A program made the position numbers and the translations under genes. A stretch of DNA of 64,000 bases from CBDFGT01 sp965247225 (GTDB lineage Bacteria; Pseudomonadota; Alphaproteobacteria; Rhizobiales; Rhizobiaceae). Positions 38,011 to 48,700 of the stretch are shown piece after piece. The notes under the pieces are model-generated. The model saw only the letters and a list, made by a program, of their open reading frames with translations. It ran no database searches and was not told the DNA's origin. The stretch is taken from NCBI GenBank assembly GCA_965247225.1, contig CBDFGT010000009.1, forward strand, positions 124,001 to 188,000, read 5' to 3'. Position 1 is the stretch's first letter, and every line of letters begins with the position of its first letter.

Positions 38011-39108
38011 TCAAACCTCCCGCCGGTCAAAATCAATGCGCGGATCCACCCAAGTATAGATCAGGTCGGAGATCAGGCTGATCACCAGCCCCATAAGCGA
38101 GAAAATGAACAGGGTGCCGAAGACCACCGGGTAATCCCGCTTGACGATGGAGAGATAGCCCAGACGCCCAAGCCCATCGAGAGAGAAAATATTTTCAATC
38201 AGCAGCGATCCGGTGAAAAACGCGGAAATGAAGGCTCCGGGAAAACCGGCAATGATGATCAGCATGGCATTGCGAAATACATGTCCGTACAGAACCTGGT
38301 TGTCGGTCAGCCCCTTGGCCCGGGCCGTGACCACATATTGCTTGCGGATTTCATCCAGAAAGGAATTCTTCGTCAAAAGCGTGGTCGTGGCAAAGGCAGA
38401 GAGCGACAGGGCTATCAGCGGCAGGGTCAAGTGCCAGAAATAGTCGATGATTTTCTGCCACCATGACAGGCTGTCGAAAGTGTCGGACACAAGGCCGCGC
38501 AGCGGAAACCAGTCATAAAAAGATCCGCCTGCAAACAGCACGATCAGGAGAATGCCAAACAGGAAGCTCGGCACCGCATAGCCGACAATGATGATCCCCG
38601 AAGTCCATACATCAAAGGTGGAGCCGTCGCCAATGGCTTTCCTGATGCCAAGCGGGATGGAGATAATGTACGAAAACAGGAGAATCCACACCCCCAGCGA
38701 CATGGAAACAGGCAATCGCTTGATGATCATGTCCAGCACGGGTTCATTGCTGAAGAAGCTGGTGCCGAAATCGAAGCGGATATAATTCCACATCATCTCG
38801 CCAAAGCGCTGGAGGGGCGGCTTGTCGAAGCCGAACTGCTTTTCCAGCTTTTTGATGAATTCCGGGTCCAGACCCTGTGCACCGCGATATTTCGACGAAA
38901 CCTCGTCGTTGAATTCGTTCGCCGGCATTTGCAGGTCGCTCCCGCCGGACAGGCGGTCTTCCATACTGTTGCCCTGGCCCGTCAGGTCGGCAATGATCTG
39001 CTCCACAGGGCCACCCGGGGCAAACTGGACAACAGCAAAGGAAATGGCCATGATGCCGACAATCGTCGGTATGATCAAAAGAAGACGGCGCAGAATATAG
39101 GCGCCCAT
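38011..39108 (-). CDS. yejB: Peptide ABC transporter permease YejB
   Basis: 365 residues, inner-membrane permease of the DppB/OppB type. It starts MGAYILRRLLLIIPTIVG, with six membrane segments and the KNSFLDEIRKQYVVTARAKG coupling motif. Upstream in-frame sequence is rejected because MGAYILRR is the usual start. It lies between yejA and yejE. Confidence 0.94.
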   Translation of the reverse strand: MGAYILRRLLLIIPTIVGIMAISFAVVQFAPGGPVEQIIADLTGQGNSMEDRLSGGSDLQMPANEFNDEVSSKYRGAQGLDPEFIKKLEKQFGFDKPPLQRFGEMMWNYIRFDFGTSFFSNEPVLDMIIKRLPVSMSLGVWILLFSYIISIPLGIRKAIGDGSTFDVWTSGIIIVGYAVPSFLFGILLIVLFAGGSFYDWFPLRGLVSDTFDSLSWWQKIIDYFWHLTLPLIALSLSAFATTTLLTKNSFLDEIRKQYVVTARAKGLTDNQVLYGHVFRNAMLIIIAGFPGAFISAFFTGSLLIENIFSLDGLGRLGYLSIVKRDYPVVFGTLFIFSLMGLVISLISDLIYTWVDPRIDFDRREV

Positions 39109-39247
39109 CAATGGTGATCCTTCATTGCCTGTCCCTGTTTGCGCATTGCATCCCCGATTTCCGTCTTGAAATGTCAGCAATCACCATATGTCCGGTGATT
39201 CGCTGCATCCGATTTTAGAATCCACTTGCACAGGCTTTGCAAGCGGC

Positions 39248-41113
39248 TCATTTGGCGGCGGTCTGCTGCCACCATGCCGCCGGAAAATCGAGGCCATATT
39301 GCGGATAGGCCGCGGGCCGCGCCAGCCGGTCCCAATAGGCGAGACGCGAATTGCGCAATGTATAGGACGGGATCACGATATAGCTGTTGAGCAAAACACG
39401 GTCGAGTGCCTTGACCAGCGCCACCTGTTCATCCCGGTCTTTGGCAAAAGCAATTTTCCGGGTCAGGTCGTCCAGCACGGGACTGGAGATACCGGCATAA
39501 TTGCGCCCTCCTTCCACCGCTGCTGATTTCGATCCCCAATAATCCGCCTGTTCATTGCCGGGATTGATCGATTGTCCCCAGCCCGAATAGATCATGTCAT
39601 AATCGTAGGAGCGCACCCTGTTGGTATATTGCGCCTCGTCCACCGTGCGCACGCTGGCCTCGATGCCGATTTTTTTCAGGTTCTGCGCAAAGGGCAGGGC
39701 AACACGCTCAATGGTCGGGCCGTTCAGCAGGATTTCAAATTGCAGCGGCTTGCCGGTCGCACTGTTGACCATCCGCGACCCTTTCAGTTCCCAGCCCGCC
39801 TCCCTGAGCAGCCTGATGGCCGTCTGGAGATTGTTCCGCAGATTTTCAGGGGTGCCGCCCACCGGGAGTTTGAATTCGGACGCGATGGCAGCTTCCGGTA
39901 TCTGCCCTTTGAATCCGTTCAGAATCTCCAGTTCGCGGCCCGCGGGCAAGCCGGAAGAGGCCAGTTCGCTGCCATAGAAAAAGCTGTTGACCCGCTGGTA
40001 GCTGTCATAAAAAATCGTGCGGTTCAGCTCTTCAAAATCAAAGGCATAGGTCAGGGCCTGACGGACCTTGGGATCTTTGAACATTTCCCGGCGCTCATTC
40101 GGAATAAAGCCCACCATGACGCCGGAGGACCGGTAGGCATTGTCCGGGGTTTCCCGCTTCACCCTTCCATCCGCAACGGCGGGAAAATCATAGCCTGTTG
40201 CCCAGCGCTTGGCGGCATTCTCGGACCAGAAATCGGTATTGCCGGAGCGAAACGATTCAAATTCGACATCACGGTCGCCGAAATACGTATATTCTATCAC
40301 ATCGAAATTGTTGCGACCCCTGTTGACCGGCAGATCCCTGCCCCAATAATCCGGATTGCGTTCAAAGCGGATTTTTGCCCCTTCCGCAGCCGAAGCGACC
40401 CTGTAGGGACCGGAGCCCGGTACAGGCTCCAGTGTTGCCGAGGCAATGTCTCGCGGCTTGCCGTCCGGTCCCTTTGCCTCCCACCAGGCCTTGGAAACGA
40501 TACGCAGCTCGCTGACAATGCTCGGCAACTCACGATTGCCGGTCTCGTCAAAGGTAAAGGTGATCTCACGGTCGCCGGTTTTTTCCGCCTTGGTGACATG
40601 CTTGTAATAGGTGAACATTTGCGGGTTGAGTTCCTTCACCTTGTCGAAGGAAAATACCACATCGTCCGGCGTTACCGGCGAGCCGTCAGAAAAGGTCGCC
40701 TTTGGGTTCAGCCGGAACCTGGCAAAGGACAGGTCTTCGGGAACGGCGACCGCTTCGGCCAGAAGCGCATAATTGGCCGAGATATCGTCTTCGGAGCGCA
40801 CAAACAGGGGCTCCAGCACCATGCTGTCGGCAATCAGGTCAAAGCCGGTGGCCAGATCACCCTTGGACGGAAAGGGGTTGAGCGTATTGAATGTACCGGT
40901 GGTGGAAAGGCGCAGGGTTCCGCCTTTGGGGGCTTCAAGGTTCACAAAGTCATAATGCTCAAACTTGTCCTTGTATTTTGCCTCTCCGATCATCGACAGG
41001 GAGGAGGACCAGACCAGATCCTCCGCCTGAGCGCGGGAGGCAAAACCATTGCCTGCAATGCCTGCTGTCATGACGGCAGCTGCTATCAGTGCCAGAAAAG
41101 ACCTGTTTGTCAT
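39248..41113 (-). CDS. yejA: Peptide ABC transporter substrate-binding protein YejA
   Basis: 621-residue periplasmic binding protein (SBP family 5). A signal peptide is visible in MTNRSFLALIAAAVMTAGIAG with cleavage near ASRAQA. Conserved motifs include GGTLRLSTTGTFNTLNPF and the RFRLNPKATFSDGSPVTPDDV stretch (17-residue core TFSDGSPVTPDDVVFSF). It supplies ligand to YejBEF. It is divergent from mepA, which cuts murein cross-links, so recycled murein peptides are a plausible ligand. Confidence 0.93.
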   Translation of the reverse strand: MTNRSFLALIAAAVMTAGIAGNGFASRAQAEDLVWSSSLSMIGEAKYKDKFEHYDFVNLEAPKGGTLRLSTTGTFNTLNPFPSKGDLATGFDLIADSMVLEPLFVRSEDDISANYALLAEAVAVPEDLSFARFRLNPKATFSDGSPVTPDDVVFSFDKVKELNPQMFTYYKHVTKAEKTGDREITFTFDETGNRELPSIVSELRIVSKAWWEAKGPDGKPRDIASATLEPVPGSGPYRVASAAEGAKIRFERNPDYWGRDLPVNRGRNNFDVIEYTYFGDRDVEFESFRSGNTDFWSENAAKRWATGYDFPAVADGRVKRETPDNAYRSSGVMVGFIPNERREMFKDPKVRQALTYAFDFEELNRTIFYDSYQRVNSFFYGSELASSGLPAGRELEILNGFKGQIPEAAIASEFKLPVGGTPENLRNNLQTAIRLLREAGWELKGSRMVNSATGKPLQFEILLNGPTIERVALPFAQNLKKIGIEASVRTVDEAQYTNRVRSYDYDMIYSGWGQSINPGNEQADYWGSKSAAVEGGRNYAGISSPVLDDLTRKIAFAKDRDEQVALVKALDRVLLNSYIVIPSYTLRNSRLAYWDRLARPAAYPQYGLDFPAAWWQQTAAK

Positions 41114-41335
41114 CCACTGTTCCCTTTCGTCTTTTGTCATCAGAGAATAGGCAATTCGCCAGAAAAGAACAGGGCCTTTCCTTTGATCCATGCTGTTTCA
41201 GCAGCATTCTGGTGGCGTGCATGTTTTACGCAAGCATGCCATTTCATGGATTCACCACAGTTCATATTCAGGCTAGAATCGCCTGCAAATCACTTTGGCA
41301 CCTGTTCGTTCGGGGCCGCAACCGGAAACCGTGCA

Positions 41336-42391
41336 ATGATCCGTCTGCCCCTGCCTTTCGTCAGGAAAACTGTTCTGCTTGCAGCCTGCCTGAGTTCCAT
41401 CCTCATGCCGGATACCGGCGTGTTTGCGGCCGACCAGCCTGCCAAGCAATTGTTCGGCGGCGTCACCTTGCCCACCCGCGGCCCGGCCCGGCCGCATGGC
41501 TTCTATGCCAAGGGCTGCATGGCAGGGGCGGTCGCCATCCCGACAGACGGGCCCACATGGCAGGCCATGCGCCTGTCGCGCAACCGCCGCTGGGGCAACC
41601 CGGCCATGATTGCGCTGATCGAGCGCCTGTCCAGGGAGGCTGCCGCCAGGGATGGCTGGCCGGGTCTTCTGGTCGGGGATATTTCGCAGCCGCGCGGTGG
41701 TCCGATGCTGACCGGCCACGCATCCCACCAGATCGGTCTGGATGCCGATATCTGGCTGACGCCGATGCCGGATCGCACACTCTCGAAGGACGAGCGCGAG
41801 AATATATCGGCAACGTCGATGTTGCAGGCCAATACCTTTCTCAGGGTCGACCCGAATATCTGGTCGGATTCGCGGGCGCGGCTGTTGATGCGGGCCGCCA
41901 GCTATCCTGAAGTGGAACGGATTTTCGTCAATCCGGCCATCAAGAAAAAGCTCTGCGACACATGGACCGGCGACCGTACGGCCATGGGCAAAATCCGCCC
42001 CTATTATGGTCATGATTATCATTTCCACATCCGTATCCATTGCCCGAAGGATGCTGCCGGCTGCACACCGCAGGCCCCCGTTGCAAAGGGTGATGGCTGC
42101 GACCAGTCGCTGGCCTGGTGGTTTACCAGGGAACCCTGGGCAAAGCCTGACAAGAAACCGGATGCCAGGCCCGCGCCCAAGCCAAGGGAAATTCAGCTTT
42201 CCGATCTGCCAAAAGCCTGTGCGATTGTATTGAACGCGCCACCGGTCGCCAGCATGCAGGCGGCCACATTTGGCGGCGGCGGCACGGATGTTTCCCCGGA
42301 TACGGAAGCCTTGCCTGATGTGCCGGATACAGGCTCCGAAATCCCGCTGGTACCGATTCCCCTGCCACTCCCGCGACCGGCAGATCATTGA
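41336..42391 (+). CDS. mepA: Penicillin-insensitive murein endopeptidase
   Basis: 351-residue periplasmic LAS-family metallopeptidase that cleaves D-Ala-mDAP cross-links. A signal peptide is at residues 1-30 (VLLAACLSSILMPDTGVFA). Zinc ligands lie in GHASHQIGLDADIW and GHDYHFHIRI. Conserved cysteines are present. A Pro/Ala-rich tail ends PIPLPLPRPADH. The start was set at MIRLPLPFVRKT; the same frame extends far upstream as antisense to yejA and is not coding. Confidence 0.93.
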   Translation: MIRLPLPFVRKTVLLAACLSSILMPDTGVFAADQPAKQLFGGVTLPTRGPARPHGFYAKGCMAGAVAIPTDGPTWQAMRLSRNRRWGNPAMIALIERLSREAAARDGWPGLLVGDISQPRGGPMLTGHASHQIGLDADIWLTPMPDRTLSKDERENISATSMLQANTFLRVDPNIWSDSRARLLMRAASYPEVERIFVNPAIKKKLCDTWTGDRTAMGKIRPYYGHDYHFHIRIHCPKDAAGCTPQAPVAKGDGCDQSLAWWFTREPWAKPDKKPDARPAPKPREIQLSDLPKACAIVLNAPPVASMQAATFGGGGTDVSPDTEALPDVPDTGSEIPLVPIPLPLPRPADH

Positions 42392-42483
42392 TCCGGGGAT
42401 CCGTTGCAGCCACTTTCCAAGCACGAAATCTGTGGTTATAAGGCATTCAAATCGATTGAAAATATGGCCGGACGGGTGTGGAA

Positions 42484-42864
42484 ATGGCAGGAAAAAGGAC
42501 CATTGCGCTGATCGCGCATGATGAAAAGAAGGCGGACATAGCAGAATTTGCCCTGGCCCATTCCGCCAAGTTGCAGGATTTCCATCTCGTTGCCACCGGC
42601 ACCACGGGCGGGCGCATCATGGATGCCTGTCCTGATCTTCTGGTCACGCGCTATAAAAGCGGGCCTCTGGGCGGGGACCAGCAGATCGGTGCCCTGATTG
42701 CAACCGGCGAAATCCAGATGCTGATTTTCTTTGTGGATCCCTTGACGCCGATGCCGCACGATGTTGACGTAAAGGCCCTGATGCGTCTGGCCATTCTTTA
42801 TGATATCCCCATGGCGCTCAACCGGGCAACCGCCGAGCAGATGATTGCAATCAGCCCGTTTTGA
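42484..42864 (+). CDS. mgsA: Methylglyoxal synthase
   Basis: 126 residues. Converts dihydroxyacetone phosphate to methylglyoxal and phosphate, a glycolytic bypass. Motifs IALIAHDEKK, ATGTTGGRI, KSGPLGGDQQIG and FVDPLTPMPHDVDVKAL are diagnostic, including the catalytic Asp and His of the last. A GTG two codons upstream is an alternative start. It lies 35 nt before glk. Confidence 0.95.
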   Translation: MAGKRTIALIAHDEKKADIAEFALAHSAKLQDFHLVATGTTGGRIMDACPDLLVTRYKSGPLGGDQQIGALIATGEIQMLIFFVDPLTPMPHDVDVKALMRLAILYDIPMALNRATAEQMIAISPF

Positions 42865-42899
42865 GGCACAATGGTTCTGGACAGAACAACGGAAGCTCC

Positions 42900-43925
42900 A
42901 TGTCGTCACACCATAAAAATGATCAGTCCATGCCGTTTCCGATCCTGATAGGCGATATCGGCGGCACCAATGCCAGATTTTCCTTGCTGCCGGATGCCTG
43001 TGCAGAGCCGAAACCTTTTCCGGTCGTCCAGACGGCCAATTATGCGACCATCGATGAGGCCATTCAATCCACGGTGCTGGACAAGTCCCCGGTGCGGCCG
43101 AAATCCGCCATTCTGGCAATAGCAGGCCCCATCAAGGGCGACGAGATTCCTCTGACCAACTGTGACTGGGTGGTCAGGCCAAGGCAGATGATGGATGGTC
43201 TGGGTTTTGAAGATGTGCTCGTTATCAATGATTTTGAGGCGCAGGCACTGGCTGTGGAATCGATGACGGAAGAAAACCGGGTAAAAATCGGCGGCGGGCA
43301 GGAAATGGCCAATGCGTCGCGCGCGGTGCTCGGGCCCGGCACCGGCCTTGGCGTTGCCGGTCTTGTCCATGCCAGTCACACCTGGGTTCCTGTTCCGGGT
43401 GAAGGCGGGCATGTGGATGTTGGTCCGCGCAGCAGGCGCGATGCCGAGATTTTTCCTTATCTTGAGACCATTGAAGGCCGTATCTCTGCCGAACAGCTTT
43501 TGTGCGGTCGCGGAATGGCCAATATCTATCAGGCCATCTGCAGGGCAGACGGAGTGCCGGTCAAATGGTGTGATCCGGCCCACATTTCCGAAAACGGACT
43601 GGCCGGGAAGGATGTGCAGGCGCGGGAGACCCTGTCGCTGTTTGCGACCTATCTCGGGCGTGTTGCGGGCGATATGGCGCTGGTCTTCATGGCGCGAGGC
43701 GGCGTTTATCTTGCCGGGGGCATTTCCCAGAAGATTTTGCCTGCCCTCCAGCGTCCCGAATTCCGCGCTGCCTTCGAGGACAAGGCCCCGCATTCGGCCT
43801 GGCTGCGGGAAACACCGACCTATGTGGTAACCCATCCGCTGGCAGCCCTGGCAGGACTTGCATCCTATGCCCTGACGCCGACACGGTTTGGCCTTTCAAC
43901 AGATGGTCGCCGTTGGCAGGCATAA
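42900..43925 (+). CDS. glk: Glucokinase
   Basis: 341 residues of the bacterial Glk type. Phosphorylates glucose with ATP. The N-terminal phosphate loop is IGDIGGTNARFSLL; glucose-binding residues lie in PGTGLGVAGLV and GEGGHVDVGP. The start at 42900 has GGAAG 6-10 nt upstream; a longer in-frame start would overlap mgsA. Followed closely by dapB. Confidence 0.93.
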   Translation: MSSHHKNDQSMPFPILIGDIGGTNARFSLLPDACAEPKPFPVVQTANYATIDEAIQSTVLDKSPVRPKSAILAIAGPIKGDEIPLTNCDWVVRPRQMMDGLGFEDVLVINDFEAQALAVESMTEENRVKIGGGQEMANASRAVLGPGTGLGVAGLVHASHTWVPVPGEGGHVDVGPRSRRDAEIFPYLETIEGRISAEQLLCGRGMANIYQAICRADGVPVKWCDPAHISENGLAGKDVQARETLSLFATYLGRVAGDMALVFMARGGVYLAGGISQKILPALQRPEFRAAFEDKAPHSAWLRETPTYVVTHPLAALAGLASYALTPTRFGLSTDGRRWQA

Positions 43926-43946
43926 ATTTTGGACACAGGAAACGTT

Positions 43947-44765
43947 ATGCAGGATACGGATATGAAACTGGTCGTGGTGGGTGCCGCCGGGCGCATGGGC
44001 CAGACATTGGTGCGCATGATCCATGCAACGCAGGGCGCACGGGTTTCAGCGGCGATCGAGCGGGCAGGTTCTCCCTTTGCCGGGCGTGATATTGGCGAAA
44101 TGTCGGGTCTGGGGCCAATTGGCATCAATGTCACCGATGATCCGTTGCGCGCCTTTGTCGATGCGGATGGCGTGATTGATTTTACGGCACCGGCAGCAAC
44201 GGTCGAGTTTGCCGGTCTGGCTGCCCAGGCCCGTATTGTCCATATTATCGGCACTACGGGTTGTTCGCCGGAGGATGATGCCAAAATCGCTGCTGCGGCC
44301 CGTCACGCGCGTATCGTCAAATCCGGAAACATGAGCTTCGGCGTCAATCTGCTGGGCGTGCTGGTGCGCAATGCCGCCAAGGCCCTGCCGGCTGCCGACT
44401 GGGATATTGAAGTGGTGGAAATGCACCACAGGCACAAGGTGGATGCACCATCCGGCACCGCGCTGTTGCTGGGCAATGAGGCGGCCATCGGTCGTGGTGT
44501 TGATCTTGCGGCTAAGTCCGTGCGGGTGCGTGATGGCCATACCGGACCGCGCGAGACAGGAACCATCGGCTTTGCCACCCTGCGCGGCGGCGGCGTTGTC
44601 GGCGACCATTCCGTGCTGTTTGCCAGCCAGAACGAGATCATCACCCTTTCGCACCGTGCCACAGACCGTACCATGTTCGCCGAAGGCGCAGTCAGGGCAG
44701 CCCTCTGGGCGCGCGACAGAAAGCCAGGACTTTACAATATGCTCGATGTCCTCGGGCTCAATTAA
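43947..44765 (+). CDS. dapB: 4-hydroxy-tetrahydrodipicolinate reductase
   Basis: 272 residues. NAD(P)H-dependent step in lysine and meso-diaminopimelate synthesis. Nucleotide-binding VVVGAAGRMGQTLV is at the N-terminus; the signature EMHHRHKVDAPSGTAL holds the catalytic His and Lys. The start MQDTDMKLVVVG is preferred over one 6 codons earlier. It lies between glk and gpmA, as in Brucella. Confidence 0.95.
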   Translation: MQDTDMKLVVVGAAGRMGQTLVRMIHATQGARVSAAIERAGSPFAGRDIGEMSGLGPIGINVTDDPLRAFVDADGVIDFTAPAATVEFAGLAAQARIVHIIGTTGCSPEDDAKIAAAARHARIVKSGNMSFGVNLLGVLVRNAAKALPAADWDIEVVEMHHRHKVDAPSGTALLLGNEAAIGRGVDLAAKSVRVRDGHTGPRETGTIGFATLRGGGVVGDHSVLFASQNEIITLSHRATDRTMFAEGAVRAALWARDRKPGLYNMLDVLGLN

Positions 44766-44784
44766 CCCAAAACAGGAGATAAAG

Positions 44785-45420
44785 ATGAGCGGAACCCTTG
44801 TGCTCGTGCGCCACGGCCAGAGCGACTGGAATTTGAAGAACCTGTTTACCGGCTGGCGCGATCCCGATCTCACCCCCTTGGGTATCGAAGAGGCAACGGC
44901 CGGTGGCAAGGCGCTTGCCGATTATGGCATCACGTTTGATGTTGCCTTTACGTCCGGTCTCGTGCGGGCGCAGAAAACCTGCAAGATTATCCTGGATTGC
45001 ATCGGTCAGCCGGAGCTTGAGACCATTCGCGACGAAGCGCTGAATGAGCGTGACTACGGCGATCTGTCCGGTCTCAACAAGGATGATGCAAGGGCGAAAT
45101 GGGGCGAGGAGCAGGTCCATATCTGGCGCCGGTCCTATGATGTGCCTCCTCCGGGCGGCGAAAGCCTGAAAGACACGGGTGCCCGTGTCTGGCCCTATTA
45201 TATGAACGAGATCCTGCCACGAGTCTTGCGGGGCGAAAAGGTTCTGGTTGCCGCGCATGGCAATTCGCTGCGCTCGCTCCTGATGGTCCTGGACCGTCTG
45301 GACCGCGAGCAGATCCTGTCTGTCAATCTGGCAACCGGCGTTCCCATGGTCTATACGCTGAAAGCCGACAGCACCACGGCAACAAAGACTGTTCTGGGCG
45401 ACATGTCGGCGGCACACTAA
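44785..45420 (+). CDS. gpmA: 2,3-bisphosphoglycerate-dependent phosphoglycerate mutase
   Basis: 211 residues. Interconverts 3- and 2-phosphoglycerate in glycolysis. Phospho-His is in LVLVRHGQSDWN, with NERDYGDLSGLNK and the second His in VAAHGNSLRSL. The start MSGTLVLVRHG follows AGGAG by 6 nt. It is slightly shorter than the E. coli form, as usual in alphaproteobacteria. Confidence 0.95.
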   Translation: MSGTLVLVRHGQSDWNLKNLFTGWRDPDLTPLGIEEATAGGKALADYGITFDVAFTSGLVRAQKTCKIILDCIGQPELETIRDEALNERDYGDLSGLNKDDARAKWGEEQVHIWRRSYDVPPPGGESLKDTGARVWPYYMNEILPRVLRGEKVLVAAHGNSLRSLLMVLDRLDREQILSVNLATGVPMVYTLKADSTTATKTVLGDMSAAH

Positions 45421-45734
45421 ACTATCCGTCTTGATCAAGGCGGATACTTGTCTCTTGTTTATGCATGTCGCGCAAAACCGTTGCACAGTTTTGCGCGACA
45501 TGCAGCAGGCCCTTCGACAGTTATTTCCAGATGCAGTTTGGTATGGGACTGGCGGAATGGATTTGACATGTGAGCGGCATCTGCAGCAACCGCTCGACGC
45601 AAGTGTCACGTCCGGAAATTCCACCGGACATGCAAACCGGACGTCTGGTCATTGAGATTGCGGCTTGCTTCAGGACATGATCTGCCAGGGGATGCAAATC
45701 TGGCAACAGGACCGCCACACAGGCATGACCGCTC
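45421..45734. other. Convergent intergenic region
   Basis: About 315 bp between gpmA and the carboxylase gene, where both transcripts end. It holds a weak gpmA terminator hairpin (TCCGTCTTGATCAAGGCGGA at about 45425-45444) and the palindrome at 45462-45504. An allophanate hydrolase gene would be expected here in many related clusters; none is present. Confidence 0.6.
45462..45504. repeat. GCATGTCGCGC palindromic repeat
   Basis: A perfect 17-bp stem: TGCATGTCGCGCAAAAC (45462-45478) with GTTTTGCGCGACATGCA (45488-45504). A degenerate relative lies at 56232-56276. Extragenic palindromes with this core are familiar from Rhizobiales genomes. Confidence 0.75.
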
Positions 45735-48700
45735 TTACTCCAGAACGACGATAATTTCGCCGGCTTTGATATTGCGTCCGGGGCCGGCGCGCACATCGCG
45801 AACGATTCCGCTGGCGTGAGCGGTGACGTTGATCTCCATTTTCATGGATTCAATAATGGCAACCGTATCGCCAGCGGCAACAAACGCTCCCGGCTCCACC
45901 ATCAGTTTCCAGATATTGCCCGGCACGCTGCTGGCAACACCGAAACAGCCGGACGGAATATCGCCCTCAAGGCTTTCGCCTGCACCCTCGTTGCTGACGA
46001 AACTGTCGAGGCCGGTTTCCTTCCAGTTGTTCCGCTCGGCTTCAAAAGCCGCCTGCTGTGTGGTTTTGAAACGGGTGATAGAAGCGGCATTTGCCTGCAG
46101 TTCCTTCTCGTAAGCTGCATAGGAGAATTCCGTCTCCTCGATCCGCACGGGATAACCACCATAGGGAAAGACAGCACGCGCTTCCGTCAACTCCTGATGG
46201 CTGACCGGGAAAAACCGGATCTGGTCGAAGAAGTTGAGCAGCCACGGCTTGCCTGCGGCAAATTCTGGCGTCTGTCGCCAGGTGTTCCAGACCTGTATGG
46301 TGCGCCCGAACAGCTGATAGCCACCAGGCCCCTCCATGCCGTAGATGCACATATATGCGCCGCCGATACCGACAGCATTTTCCGGGGTCCAGGTTCGTGC
46401 CGGATTATACTTGGTTGTGACGAGGCGATGACGCGGATCGACAGGAGTTGCCACCGGTGCGCCAAGATAAACATCACCCAGACCCAGCACGAGATAGCTG
46501 GCATCAAACACGATGTCCCTGACAGCCTGTTCGTCCGGCAATCCGTTGATGCGGCGGATGAATTCTATATTCGACGGGCACCAGGGCGCATTCGGGCGCA
46601 CGAGCTCCTGATACTTGCGCATGGCAAGTTCGGCATCCGGATCGTTCCACGACAGAGGAAGATGCACGATGCGGCCCGGCACAGTGACCTCCTGCGCTGG
46701 CGGCAGGTTTGCCTCTATGTCTGCCAGAAGTCCAAGAAGACGTTTTCGGGTGAGTGTCGTGCCATCATAATGAATCTGCAACGACCGGATGCCGGGCGTC
46801 AGATCTATGAGACCGGGTAACCGGGCGTCCGCAACGGCCTGCATGAGCAGGTGGACACGCAGGCGGAGCGCGATATCGAGCACCATAGGCCCATATTCGA
46901 CCAGCAGATTATCGTCACCCTGGCGGCGGTAAACAACGGAAACGGGACCATCATCGCGTGTTGCGATGACAGGCGAGCCGATATCCGCAGCGGGCCGGTG
47001 AACAGCAGGACCGGCAACAGGATCTTCGCTCCGGGCGACGGCATGAAAGCGGATAAGGTCGCCCGGTTTGAACTGGCCCATCTTCCATTGCTCGTCACGG
47101 GCAATCACAGCCGGGCATACGAAACCGCCCAGGCTTGGTCCATCGGGACCGAGGATGATGGGCATGTCACCGGTAAAATCGATGGCACCGACAGCATAGG
47201 CGTTGTCATGCAGGTTGGAAGGGTGAAGACCGGCTTCTCCGCCGTCGCTGCGTGCCCATTCCGGTGCAGGACCAATCAGGCGCACCCCGGTCCGCGCACT
47301 GTTGAAATGCACCTCGTAGGCGACGGAAAACAGCGTGTCAATGTCGCCCGGCTGAAAGAAATCCGGTGCGCCGTGCGGGCCATAGACGACACCGACACGC
47401 CATTCACGGGCAAGTTCGGCGGGTTCATTGGCAGGCTCCGGCGGCTTGGCAGGAACCTGCCGCGCAAGATGAAGAACATGGCCGGTCCTCAGTGTGCCGG
47501 TTGCGTTGCCGCCGAACTGGCCAAGGCCGAACGTCGCGCGCGAGCCGAGCACGACAGGTGCACAAAATCCTCCCGCAACGGCAAGATAGGTGCGCTGGCC
47601 CGGGCCTTCAACGGCACCGATTGACAGCACTTGCCCGGCACCAATGGTTACAGCTTTCCCGTGTGGCAGCCTGGCACCATCACAGGTCATCGGCATCTGC
47701 GCACCTGCCAGCGCGATCATTGTATCGGCGTAGAAGCGCAGCGTCGGTCCTGACGCGGTCAGCTCAAGCGCTGCGGTCTTGTCATCGTTGCCGACAAGTC
47801 GGTTGGCGTGGCGGAAGGACCGTTCGTCCATAGGCCCGCTCGGCGGCACGCCGACATGCCAAAGGCCAAGGCGGCCTGGCAATTCCTGCAGACTGGACTG
47901 GGCTCCCGGCGACAGAACCTCGATAATATCCGGCAAGAAGGTGAATTCGCGCAGCGCCGTCGTTGCCACCTTGCCGCTGGCGAGAAGATCCGATGAAGCA
48001 ATGGCACGCAGATAGTCAAGATTGGTCTCGATCCCTGCGATGGATGTCCCGGCAAGCGCAACCTGAAGCTTCTTGATCGCTGCCGGACGGTCCCCGGCTG
48101 CGACGATCAGCTTTGCCAGCATCGGATCATAAAACGGTGTTACCTCGGTTCCGGTATCTATCCAGCCGTCAACACGGGCATCTTGCGGAAACACGACCTC
48201 TGTCAACAGGCCGGCGCTCGGGCGGAAATCGGCATGGGGCATCTCGGCATAGATGCGCACCTCGATGGCGGCTCCTTCCGGTGTCAATCCCTCTGCGCCC
48301 GGAAGCATATCCTCGCCGGCTGCCTGGCGGATCATCCATTCAACCAGGTCTATGCCAAAAACGGCTTCGGTGACGGGATGTTCAACCTGAAGCCGGGTAT
48401 TGACTTCGAGAAAGTAAAATTCCTCGCGTTGCGGATCGTAGATAAACTCGACTGTTCCAGCCGAGGCATAGGACACGGAGGCTCCGAGATCGACGGCTGC
48501 CTTGTGCAGTCGTGTTCGCGTGGCCGGGGAAAGGCCGGGAGCCGGCGTCTCCTCAACGACCTTCTGGTTGCGCCGCTGCAATGAGCAGTCCCGCTCGCCA
48601 AGCGCCACCACCTTGCCCTTGCCATCGCCGAAGATCTGAACTTCGATATGGCGCGCATCTGCGACGAAGCGCTCGATATAGACGCGGGCATCACCAAAGC

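Noticed and set aside
39572..41335. Upstream extension of the mepA frame opposite yejA
   Set aside because: Same phase as mepA by chance; MepA's signal peptide starts at 41336.
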